From Phycisphaerales bacterium (GTDB lineage: Bacteria > Planctomycetota > Phycisphaerae > Phycisphaerales > SM1A02): DNA of 8,128 bases. Positions 1 to 6,173 of this stretch are shown here, one piece after another; positions within the stretch are counted from its first letter, which is position 1, and every line of letters begins with the position of its first letter. Both the position numbers and the translations under genes were made by a program. The stretch covers positions 1-8,128 of the forward strand of contig SKZB01000410.1 of NCBI GenBank assembly GCA_007127615.1, read 5' to 3'. The notes beneath the pieces were generated by a model that worked only from the letters and a program-made list of their open reading frames with translations, did no database searches and had not been told where the DNA came from.

Positions 1-96
1 GAGGAGCGACTATCCTCTCTTCCGACCGGTCAGCGGAACGGACGTCCCGCTCGCAGAACAGTGGGGGCCGCGATCGCTCCCGGTTGATTCGATCCG

Positions 97-3000
97 ATGA
101 TGCCCGCGGAAACACGACCGTCCAATACGTCCGCATCACCTTTGAACGACACCTGGCTGAGCCGTCTGGTGCAGACGCCCGGCGTGCGCGAACTGGTGGG
201 TTACGTCGAACAGGGCGGACCGGCCGCCGCACGGGGGATCGTCGGATCCAGCGCCACGCTTCTGACCGCATCGCTGGCCCGGCAGACGAATCGTCTTCAC
301 ATCCTGGTTGTCGGGCATCTCGATGATGCCGACGAAGCGCGCGATGAACTGGAACAGCTCGGTCTGGCCGCGGAGAAGTTTCCCGCGCTGGAGTACGCCC
401 CGGGCGAATCGGCCGTGGGGCTCGACCTGCTCGCGGCCCGACTGACGATCGTCCAGCGTCTGCGCGAAAACGAAGCAGGCCGCGCCGGTCGTGACCTGCC
501 GCAGATCCTCATCGCGCCGATCCAGGCCCTCATGCAGAGCGTGCCCGATCCCGGACGATCGCGGGAATTGCTGCGGCTCGTCCGTCCCGGCGATGCGCTC
601 GATCCCGGCGAACTGGCGGGATGGCTGGATGCCGCCGGCTACCAGCGGGTGGAAGCGATTGAAAGTGCCGGCGAGTTCTCCATCCGCGGCGGAATCATCG
701 ACATCTTCCCGCCGGGCAGCGAACCGGCGCGGATTGACCTGTTCGGGGATGAGGTGGAGGCGCTTTACGAAATTGATCTGGATACCATGGGCTCCGATCG
801 GCGGCTTGACCGGCTTGAACTGATCGGCGGCACGGCCGAACAACTTCAGCGCGATGACGGCATGATCGCCGTGGCCGATGTGCTGCCTGCTTCATCCGTC
901 ATCATCTTCACCGAAATGCTCGAGCTGACCGAGCAGGCGCGCGGCTACTACGAGCGGCTCCGCAATCCCGCCGGCATTCTCAGTCCGAGCGAAGTCTTCC
1001 GAACCCTCGCCCGGCGCGGCCACGCCACCGTCGAAGTCAACCATCTCTCCAACGCCTCGGTGGACGATCGCTGTGTTGCGCTGCCGGTGCGACCGCTTCC
1101 TCCATTCAGTGACGATACGAACCAAGCGGTGGGGGAACTGGCGGCGCTGGCGCAGTCACACGAGACGTGGATCACCTGCCAGAACGAAGGCGAGCGGACG
1201 CGGCTGGAGGAACTGCTCGCCGAGGCCGGCGCCGCCGGCCGGGCAAAGATCGTTGAGTGCTATCTGCACCGCGGCTTTATCTGGGAAATGGCCGACGATG
1301 CGAGACCGCTCGCCCTCGTTCCGTACCACGAGCTGATGCACCGGTTCCATACCCGGCGCCGGGTGCGGCGCGTGGCGGCCGGCCGGACGATGGATGCGTT
1401 TCTCGATCTGCAGCCGGGCGACTTCGTGGTGCACCGCGACCACGGCATCGCGCAGTTCATCGGGCTGCGCACGCTGGAGGAGAAGCGCGGGGCCGGCGCG
1501 ACGGAGGAGTTTCTCACGCTCGAATTCAAGGGCGGCTCCAAGCTGCACGTGCCGGTGACGAAGATCGACCTCGTGCAGAAGTACGTCGGTTCGTTTGCCG
1601 GCAAGCCGGAGTTGTCGACGCTCGGCGGGAAGAAGTGGAAGCGGCAGAAGGAACAGGTCCGGGACGCGGTTCGCGACTACGCCGCGGAAATGCTACGGTT
1701 GCAGGCGGCCCGCGAAGCGATGCCGGGCATTCGTTATCCGGCCGATACGAAATGGCAGCACGCCTTCGAAGCGGAGTTTCCCTACGAAGAAACCGAAGAC
1801 CAGCTCGCGTCGATTCAGGCCATCAAGCGGGATATGAGCGATCCCCGGCCGATGGATCGGCTGGTCTGCGGCGATGTCGGGTTCGGCAAGACCGAGGTGG
1901 CGATGCGGGCTGCGTTCAAAGCCGTGGAGTTCGGCAAGCAGGTCGCGGTGCTGGTGCCCACGACCGTCCTCGCCGAGCAGCATGAACGCACCTTCCGCGA
2001 CCGGTTTGCGGATTACCCGTTCCGTATCGAGTCGATCAGCCGCTTCAAGACGAAGCGGGAACAGAACGCGCTGATGAAGGCGCTCCAACGGGGCGGCGTC
2101 GACCTCATCATCGGAACGCACCGCCTGCTCTCGAAAGACGTGAAGTTTGCGGACCTCGGGCTGGTGATCATCGACGAAGAACAGCGATTCGGTGTGGAAC
2201 ACAAACAGAAGCTGCTTCAGTTTCGCACGACCGCGGACGTTCTGACCCTGAGCGCCACGCCCATTCCGCGCACGCTGCACATGTCGCTGCTGGGGTTGCG
2301 CGACATCAGCTCCCTGACCACGCCGCCGCTTGATCGTCGGGCGGTCGTCACGGAAGTCATGGCGTACGACTCCCGGCGAATTCAACAGGCGATCGAGCGC
2401 GAACTGGCCCGCGAGGGGCAGGTGTTCTTCGTTCATAACCGGGTCTACAACATCGAAAGCGTCGCGGACGACGTCAGGAAGCTTGCGCCGGATGCCAGGA
2501 TCATCATCGGCCACGGCCAGATGCCGATGCGACAGCTCGAGCGGGTCATGCTGCAGTTCGTGCGCGGCGAGGCGGATATTCTGGTGTGCACCACGATCAT
2601 CGAATCGGGCATTGATCTGCCGCGCGTCAACACGATGATCATCAACGATGCGGACCGGTTCGGTCTGTCGGAACTGCATCAGCTCCGGGGCCGCGTAGGG
2701 CGGTACAAGCACCGTGCGTACTGTTACCTGATGACTTCACCGGATAAAGTGATGAGTGAAGTCGCGCTGAAGCGGTTGCGCGCGATCGAGGGCTACGCCA
2801 TGCTCGGCGCGGGGTTCAAGATCGCGCTGCGCGACCTGGAGATTCGCGGCGCGGGATCGCTGCTCGGGCACGAACAGTCGGGCCACATCTCCGCGGTGGG
2901 TTACGAGATGTACTGCCAGCTTCTGGAGCAGGAAGTGGCGCATCTGAAGAACCAGAAGATCGACAAATCGATCGACGTGACGGTTGATCTCGGCATCACC

Positions 3001-3438
3001 GGTTCGCTTCCGAAGGGGTACGTCCCGTCGGATGCGCGGCGGATGGATGCGTACCGGCGCATCAGTATCGCCAACGATCGAGACGCGCTCGCCCGGGTGG
3101 AACACGATCTGACCAGTGCGTACGGCCAATTGCCCGGGGCCGCGGTGCGCCTGATCGAACTGGCGGAGATCCGGATCGGCGCCAACGCACTGAGCATCGT
3201 GTCCATCACCCGGCACGAACGCGACATCATCTTCCGAACCAAGAGACCCGATCTGTTGGAAGAGCACCTCGGACCGGCACGGGGCACACTGCGCAAGGTC
3301 GGCCAGCCCGACGCCCGCGGCACGATCGAGATCTACTACCGGCCGCCGCAGAAGTATCTGGAAGAGGCTGATTCGCTGCTCAAGGTTCTCAAGGCGCGAC
3401 TTGGATCGCAGGAGAAGGGCGTGAAAGTAACAAAGTGA
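97..3438 (+). CDS. mfd: Transcription-repair coupling factor Mfd
   Basis: Mfd is an ATP-driven DNA translocase. It pushes or removes RNA polymerase stalled at template lesions and recruits UvrA for nucleotide excision repair. The 1113-aa length fits the family (E. coli 1148). The N-terminus is the UvrB-like module: a degenerate Walker A (GSSATLL, about 50-56) lacks the GKT lysine, as expected, and a UvrB-type segment FSIRGGIIDIFPPG sits at 194-207. The Tudor-like RNA polymerase-binding domain is at about 434-500 (LQPGDFVVHRDHGIAQF). The RecG-like motor has Walker A GDVGFGKT 592-599, motif II DEEQ 693-696, motif III SATPIPRT 719-726, motif V TTIIESGIDLP 832-842 and motif VI QLRGRVGR 862-869. 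The translocation motif DLEIRGAGSLLG is at 913-924, and a TRCF C-terminal domain follows from about 965. The gene starts at tandem ATGs (97, 100) with no clear Shine-Dalgarno. The 96 bases upstream show only a weak 5-bp stem at 1-17. The last codons and TGA lie inside a repeat arm. Confidence 0.98.
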   Translation: MMPAETRPSNTSASPLNDTWLSRLVQTPGVRELVGYVEQGGPAAARGIVGSSATLLTASLARQTNRLHILVVGHLDDADEARDELEQLGLAAEKFPALEYAPGESAVGLDLLAARLTIVQRLRENEAGRAGRDLPQILIAPIQALMQSVPDPGRSRELLRLVRPGDALDPGELAGWLDAAGYQRVEAIESAGEFSIRGGIIDIFPPGSEPARIDLFGDEVEALYEIDLDTMGSDRRLDRLELIGGTAEQLQRDDGMIAVADVLPASSVIIFTEMLELTEQARGYYERLRNPAGILSPSEVFRTLARRGHATVEVNHLSNASVDDRCVALPVRPLPPFSDDTNQAVGELAALAQSHETWITCQNEGERTRLEELLAEAGAAGRAKIVECYLHRGFIWEMADDARPLALVPYHELMHRFHTRRRVRRVAAGRTMDAFLDLQPGDFVVHRDHGIAQFIGLRTLEEKRGAGATEEFLTLEFKGGSKLHVPVTKIDLVQKYVGSFAGKPELSTLGGKKWKRQKEQVRDAVRDYAAEMLRLQAAREAMPGIRYPADTKWQHAFEAEFPYEETEDQLASIQAIKRDMSDPRPMDRLVCGDVGFGKTEVAMRAAFKAVEFGKQVAVLVPTTVLAEQHERTFRDRFADYPFRIESISRFKTKREQNALMKALQRGGVDLIIGTHRLLSKDVKFADLGLVIIDEEQRFGVEHKQKLLQFRTTADVLTLSATPIPRTLHMSLLGLRDISSLTTPPLDRRAVVTEVMAYDSRRIQQAIERELAREGQVFFVHNRVYNIESVADDVRKLAPDARIIIGHGQMPMRQLERVMLQFVRGEADILVCTTIIESGIDLPRVNTMIINDADRFGLSELHQLRGRVGRYKHRAYCYLMTSPDKVMSEVALKRLRAIEGYAMLGAGFKIALRDLEIRGAGSLLGHEQSGHISAVGYEMYCQLLEQEVAHLKNQKIDKSIDVTVDLGITGSLPKGYVPSDARRMDAYRRISIANDRDALARVEHDLTSAYGQLPGAAVRLIELAEIRIGANALSIVSITRHERDIIFRTKRPDLLEEHLGPARGTLRKVGQPDARGTIEIYYRPPQKYLEEADSLLKVLKARLGSQEKGVKVTK

Positions 3439-3482
3439 CGGAGTCACGAAGGAGGCGCGCCGAGAACGTCCCGCGCGCAGTA

Positions 3483-3501
3483 ACCCTCCTGCGCGCAGGG
3501 T
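3483..3501. repeat. GC-rich palindrome inside the intergenic element
   Basis: A perfect 12-bp palindrome, CCTGCGCGCAGG, occupies 3488-3499. Just outside it, ACCCT (3483-3487) and AGGGT (3497-3501) can pair as an alternative 5-bp stem. The octamer GCGCGCAG occurs twice, at 3473-3480 and 3491-3498. There is no T-run, so it is not a classical terminator for mfd. Confidence 0.55.
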
Positions 3502-3622
3502 GCCACGGCCAGCGACCGACGGGAGTCGGCCGTGCGGGCGTTCACCGGGCGGTTTCCTTCGGCGCTGCCGTTTCGTTCCATCCGGCACTGCCGACTCGCT
3601 GCGCTCGCTGGCAGTGGCACCC
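3498..3622. repeat. GGGTGCCAC/GTGGCACCC inverted repeat enclosing two hairpins
   Basis: A perfect 9-bp inverted pair, GGGTGCCAC (3498-3506) and GTGGCACCC (3614-3622), encloses about 107 bp. Two local hairpins use the arm sequences. CACGGCC (3504-3510) pairs with GGCCGTG (3528-3534), with an alternative inner stem CCGAC/GTCGG around a GGGA loop (3516-3529). CACTGCC (3586-3592) pairs with GGCAGTG (3610-3616). From memory, sequences with GTGCCAC ends and GACTCGCTGCGCTCGC-type cores recur between genes in planctomycete genomes. That recollection was not checked. Confidence 0.6.
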
Positions 3623-3770
3623 CGTTCCGTCTCCCCGCGTTCGACGACGCATCCGCCGTCATTCCCCCGCTCGATCCCACGGCACACTTCGTCACGCCGT
3701 CACTTTCCCGACTTCGTGCCGGTATCGATCCCCCCTCCGTCGCTCCGTCGCTTCCTTCAGACCCATCCCT

Positions 3771-3776
3771 TACACT
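3771..3776 (+). promoter_or_regulatory. Putative -10 hexamer (TACACT), possibly leaderless
   Basis: TACACT matches the sigma-70-type TAnnnT pattern and ends six bases before the ATG at 3783. At the usual -10 to start-site spacing, transcription would begin at or next to the A of the ATG, giving a leaderless mRNA. No -35 resembling TTGACA and no Shine-Dalgarno sequence are seen. A six-base match in this sequence could be chance. Confidence 0.35.
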
Positions 3777-3782
3777 GCCGCG

Positions 3783-4820
3783 ATGCTCACCGGGTCGCTG
3801 CTGGTCATCCAGGTTCTGATCGCACTGGGCATGGTGCGGCTGCTTGCGCGCCGGATCGTTCCCGCGCTGGGAGCATTGCGCCAACCGGAGCTGGTCCTCG
3901 ATGTCTGGCTGCCGTTGACGTTCGTGTTGCCGGTGATCATCCTCGCGCCGGGAATCGAGGGGAGCCTGCGCGGCGGGGGCGGGCTGGTCGGCGAAGTGAA
4001 CGAACTCGCGCCCGCATGGCTCGGCTGGTCGGCCGGCGGCGCGCCGGTTGTGATCGGCATGCTGATCATCGCCACCGGATGGATCGCCGGTCGCCCGGGA
4101 ATCGGCCCGTTCGGCGAAGAGGTGGCGGAAGGTGATTCAATCGGCTGGCGTCTCGGGCCGCGGATCCTGACCGTTGCGGTCGCCACGGGCGTCCTGCTGC
4201 TGCTGCTGGCCGCGGCCGATGTACTCTCGCTCTGGGTCGGCCAGATGGCCTTCGCCCTGGCCGCCGTTCTGCTCTGGATCAATACGCCCGAGCATGATCA
4301 AGATCGGGTTCAAGATCGGGATCAGGGCCGGGATCAGCGCGCGAAGGTCACCCGCGAACAGGCCGCGGCGGGGTTCGCCATGATGGTGACGGTCCTCGGC
4401 AGCGCCGGAGTCGGTTTGCTCGGACGCTTCGGCGGGGAGTGGACGGGGTTCACGGCGATTGTTCTTGCCGCCACGTTCGCCGTGGTGGCGGCCGTTCTGA
4501 TGGCCCGACGCTGGGGCGGCGGACTGTGCATGAGAGCCGGGCTGTGGGCCGCCGGAATCGGCACGCTGCTCGGTGTCGGGGCGCTTTCACTGGGTTTTCT
4601 CGTGCCGCGTTCGTTGATGGCCATCTTCGGACAGGCGTCCGATCCCCAGCCGCTGCTGATCACCTTCGGCATGGGAACGCTCGCCTTCGAGGCCGTCCTG
4701 CTGATCGTGATCAGCATGGTCGTCGGCGCATGGCGGCAGTTGCCGGAAACGCTGCAGCGTCTGGCCGGCGGCGGGCTCCTGGTGGTGGCGATGGCCTTTC
4801 TGATCCTGCGGCTGAGCTGA
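3783..4820 (+). CDS. Polytopic membrane protein of unknown function
   Basis: I do not recognise the family. The 345-aa product is strongly hydrophobic, with about ten likely membrane segments (roughly 4-22, 40-56, 87-103, 128-145, 150-166, 196-215, 221-240, 251-274, 291-316 and 326-343). It should be an integral inner-membrane protein. A charged loop at about 168-193 contains a 16-residue DQxR-type repeat (172-187). I see no signature of a transporter, kinase or protease. I chose ATG 3783 because hydrophobic, membrane-protein-like sequence begins exactly there and a -10-like TACACT sits just upstream. The frame is open back to a GTG at 3435 that overlaps mfd by 4 bases, but those 116 codons translate the intergenic repeat into Arg/Pro/Ser-rich sequence. 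No clear terminator follows in 4821-4929. Translation of the frame is likely, and its role is unknown. Confidence 0.75.
   Translation: MLTGSLLVIQVLIALGMVRLLARRIVPALGALRQPELVLDVWLPLTFVLPVIILAPGIEGSLRGGGGLVGEVNELAPAWLGWSAGGAPVVIGMLIIATGWIAGRPGIGPFGEEVAEGDSIGWRLGPRILTVAVATGVLLLLLAAADVLSLWVGQMAFALAAVLLWINTPEHDQDRVQDRDQGRDQRAKVTREQAAAGFAMMVTVLGSAGVGLLGRFGGEWTGFTAIVLAATFAVVAAVLMARRWGGGLCMRAGLWAAGIGTLLGVGALSLGFLVPRSLMAIFGQASDPQPLLITFGMGTLAFEAVLLIVISMVVGAWRQLPETLQRLAGGGLLVVAMAFLILRLS
4296..4343 (+). repeat. Four degenerate 12-bp tandem repeats within the membrane-protein gene
   Basis: Four in-frame 12-base units based on GATCAAGATCGG encode DQDR, VQDR, DQGR and DQRA (residues 172-187). The first two units differ at only two bases; units three and four have diverged further. 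The tract codes for a charged loop between membrane segments. Replication slippage could add or remove units without shifting the frame. Confidence 0.8.
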
Positions 4821-4929
4821 CCGGTGGGCACGGGGTGAAGCGGCGCCGGAACCGAGACTGAGCGCTAAATTCTGAAGTCGAGCATGGTGGGGGACCGATG
4901 CGAGAAGCGTCTACGGACGGACGCCACCA

Positions 4930-4951
4930 ACTGCGGTCCCGCGCCCGCAGT
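4930..4951 (+). promoter_or_regulatory. Perfect 7-bp inverted repeat upstream of the TSCPD gene (candidate operator)
   Basis: ACTGCGG (4930-4936) and CCGCAGT (4945-4951) form a perfect dyad with an 8-base spacer, 22 bp in all. It ends just before the -10-like TACAAT at 4954 and covers the stretch where a -35 would lie. The position suits a dimeric regulator competing with RNA polymerase. It does not resemble the AT-rich NrdR box that controls many ribonucleotide reductase genes. It could instead form a weak hairpin at the end of the upstream transcript, but no T-run follows. Confidence 0.4.
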
Positions 4952-4959
4952 GGTACAAT
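4951..4959 (+). promoter_or_regulatory. Extended -10 promoter (TGGTACAAT), near-leaderless
   Basis: TGG followed by TACAAT is a good TGn extended -10 element, with one mismatch to TATAAT. It ends nine bases before the ATG at 4969, so transcription would start within about three bases of the start codon. No Shine-Dalgarno sequence precedes that ATG. The -35 region is poor, which is common when a TGn extension is present. Confidence 0.55.
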
Positions 4960-4968
4960 TTCTCGCGT

Positions 4969-5373
4969 ATGACGGACACGGATGATCCAAAAATGGTTGC
5001 GACGACAACGAATACCCGGCGGGTCATGCCGACGACCCGACGTTCACTGACCCACAAGTTCCAGATCGCCGGTCACGAGGGGTACCTCACGATCGGCCTG
5101 TTCGAGGACGATCAGCCGGGCGAGGTCTTCATCAAGATGAGCAAGGAAGGATCGACGCTGTCCGGGCTGATCCAGGGCTTCTGCCGGGCGTTCAGTCTCG
5201 CGCTGCAGTACGGCCTCAGCATCGAGGACGCGGTCGACCGGTTCCGCGGCATGCGGTTCGATCCGATGGGACCGACCAACAACCCCGACATTCCCGAAGC
5301 ATCAAGCATCCTCGACTACGTTGCGCGGTACCTTGAGTTGCACTACTGCGAGCGACCACGCTCGCGATCGTAA
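4969..5373 (+). CDS. Stand-alone TSCPD-domain protein (NrdJ C-terminal-like)
   Basis: From about residue 24 to 126 this 134-aa protein resembles the TSCPD region near the C-terminus of B12-dependent class II ribonucleotide reductase (NrdJ). Matching landmarks are RRSLTHKF (24-31), GHEGYLTIGL (35-44), MSKEGSTLSGL (57-67), LQYG (79-82), MRFDPMG (95-101) and SILDYVARYLELHY (113-126). The catalytic barrel of the reductase is absent. The only cysteines are C72 and C127, so the CxxC pair that re-reduces NrdJ is also missing. It cannot be a reductase on its own. It may be an accessory or regulatory subunit of an NrdJ encoded elsewhere, or a repurposed domain. The ATG at 4969 is favoured because it follows an extended -10 directly. 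An ATG nine codons in (4993) is the alternative. The first 23 residues are polar and Thr/Arg-rich. The gene converges on the rplI cluster. Confidence 0.85.
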   Translation: MTDTDDPKMVATTTNTRRVMPTTRRSLTHKFQIAGHEGYLTIGLFEDDQPGEVFIKMSKEGSTLSGLIQGFCRAFSLALQYGLSIEDAVDRFRGMRFDPMGPTNNPDIPEASSILDYVARYLELHYCERPRSRS

Positions 5374-5379
5374 GCCGCC

Positions 5380-5430
5380 CACAGAAAGAAAGCCCCGAGA
5401 TGCTCATCCCGGGGCTTCTCATATTCTGTG
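5380..5430. terminator. Bidirectional intrinsic terminator between convergent genes
   Basis: A perfect 8-bp stem pairs AAGCCCCG (5390-5397) with CGGGGCTT (5410-5417), and the interior can pair further (GATG/CATC beyond one mismatch). An outer perfect 7-bp repeat, CACAGAA (5380-5386) and TTCTGTG (5424-5430), could lengthen it. On the minus strand the stem is followed by TTTCTTTCT, a good U-rich tail, so it most clearly ends the rplI transcript. On the plus strand the tail (TTCTCATATTCT) is weaker but usable for the TSCPD gene. Confidence 0.85.
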
Positions 5431-5463
5431 CGGTTGGCTACGCGGTTGGGTTGCCAACGGTCA

Positions 5464-6063
5464 TCAGGCCGTCGCTTCGGTCGCCGCTTCGGTTTCCGCC
5501 GCGCCTTCTTCCTTCGGCGCGTCGTCTTTCTTCCTGGCATCCTTCTTCTTCGGTTCGACGAGGTTGCCCTCCTCATCGATCTCCATCTCGTCACGCTCTT
5601 CGAGCGGCTGATCGGATTCGATGACGACGGTGATCTCGGTCCGAAGATCCTTCTCGAACTGAATCGGGATGTGGTGCTCGCCGACGCGGCGGATCGGCTG
5701 GCTCATGCGGACCGAGCGGGTTCCGACGTCGTAGCCGGCCTCCTGCAGCGCGTCGGCAAGATCACGCTGGGTGACCGAACCGTAGAGCAGCCCCTGATCG
5801 TTGCAGCTTCGCACGAGCGTGACCCGGACTTCGCTCATGCGGCCGAGCAGTTCCTCGCGGGCCGCGCGGAGCGCTTCGACTTCCGCCTGAGCTTTCGCGC
5901 GGGCTTCCTTGAGCGATTCGATCTTTTCGTCGGTGGGGGCTTCGGCAATCCCGTGGGGAAGAAGGAAATTGCGCGCGTAGCCGGGCTTGACCTTCACGAC
6001 GTCGCCGACGATGCCGAGGTTTTCCACCGACCGCAGCAGCAGGAGTTCAATGTTCTTGGCCAT
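5464..6063 (-). CDS. rplI: 50S ribosomal protein bL9 with extended C-terminal tail
   Basis: bL9 binds 23S rRNA near the L1 stalk base and helps maintain reading frame. The N-terminal rRNA-binding domain is clear, with the family signature spanning residues 17-40 (GIVGDVVKV, then KPGYARNFLLPHGIA). A charged connecting helix at about 41-75 leads to the C-terminal domain at about 76-150 (LLYGSVTQRDLADAL, 92-106). The protein is 199 aa against about 150 in E. coli. The extra 49 or so residues are a Glu/Lys/Ala-rich, probably disordered tail. An AAAGGA (6076-6081, minus strand) lies 12 bases before the ATG, a long but plausible spacing. It is the last gene of the cluster, 110 bp after ssb, and is followed by a strong terminator. 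rpsR is not found between it and ssb. Confidence 0.97.
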   Translation of the reverse strand: MAKNIELLLLRSVENLGIVGDVVKVKPGYARNFLLPHGIAEAPTDEKIESLKEARAKAQAEVEALRAAREELLGRMSEVRVTLVRSCNDQGLLYGSVTQRDLADALQEAGYDVGTRSVRMSQPIRRVGEHHIPIQFEKDLRTEITVVIESDQPLEERDEMEIDEEGNLVEPKKKDARKKDDAPKEEGAAETEAATEATA

Positions 6064-6173
6064 GATAGTTCGCTGTCCTTTCGTTTTGAAGTTAGGAGCG
6101 GACGGAGAAGAAGTTTCAACGTCGGCCCCAGCGTGAGAATGGGATTCAGATGCTGCGCAGGATTGATTCGGCC

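Larger units (their letters stand above)
3431..3707. repeat. Inverted-repeat-bounded intergenic element, MITE/REP-like
   Basis: Imperfect 21-bp inverted repeats (18 of 21 positions match) lie at 3431-3451 and 3687-3707. The left arm carries AAAGTGACGG and the right arm its complement CCGTCACTTT. They bound 277 bp that contain further nested inverted repeats and no convincing gene. The left arm overlaps the last codons and the TGA (3436-3438) of mfd. Right of the element, degenerate 8-nt units of the same flavour continue, including a tandem pair of CCGTCGCT at 3737-3752. No transposase is present and I could not identify a target-site duplication. A non-autonomous mobile or REP-type repeat is the best reading, but a locally evolved structured 3' region is possible. 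The 344-base gap between mfd and the membrane-protein gene otherwise holds only a putative promoter. Confidence 0.6.

Noticed and set aside
1..17. GAGGA/TCCTC stem at the left edge as a terminator of an upstream gene
   Set aside because: It has only five pairs, no clean T-run, and the upstream context is missing.
1693..2712. 339-codon open frame on the minus strand inside mfd
   Set aside because: It lies opposite well-conserved mfd helicase motifs, and its translation is Arg/His/Asp-rich with no recognisable fold. High GC makes long antisense frames common.
2737..3687. 316-codon minus-strand frame across the mfd 3' end and the repeat
   Set aside because: It is antisense to conserved Mfd sequence and then runs through the intergenic repeat, with no domain visible.
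3431..3782. CRISPR array or toxin-antitoxin locus in the repeat-rich gap
   Set aside because: The repeats are inverted or short and degenerate, not regularly spaced direct repeats, and there is no small paired gene with a ribosome binding site.
6087..6125. Possible promoter (TTGAAA ... TAACTT) before rplI on the minus strand
   Set aside because: The spacer is about 19 bases and the -10 is a poor match. rplI is more simply explained as part of the cluster transcript.
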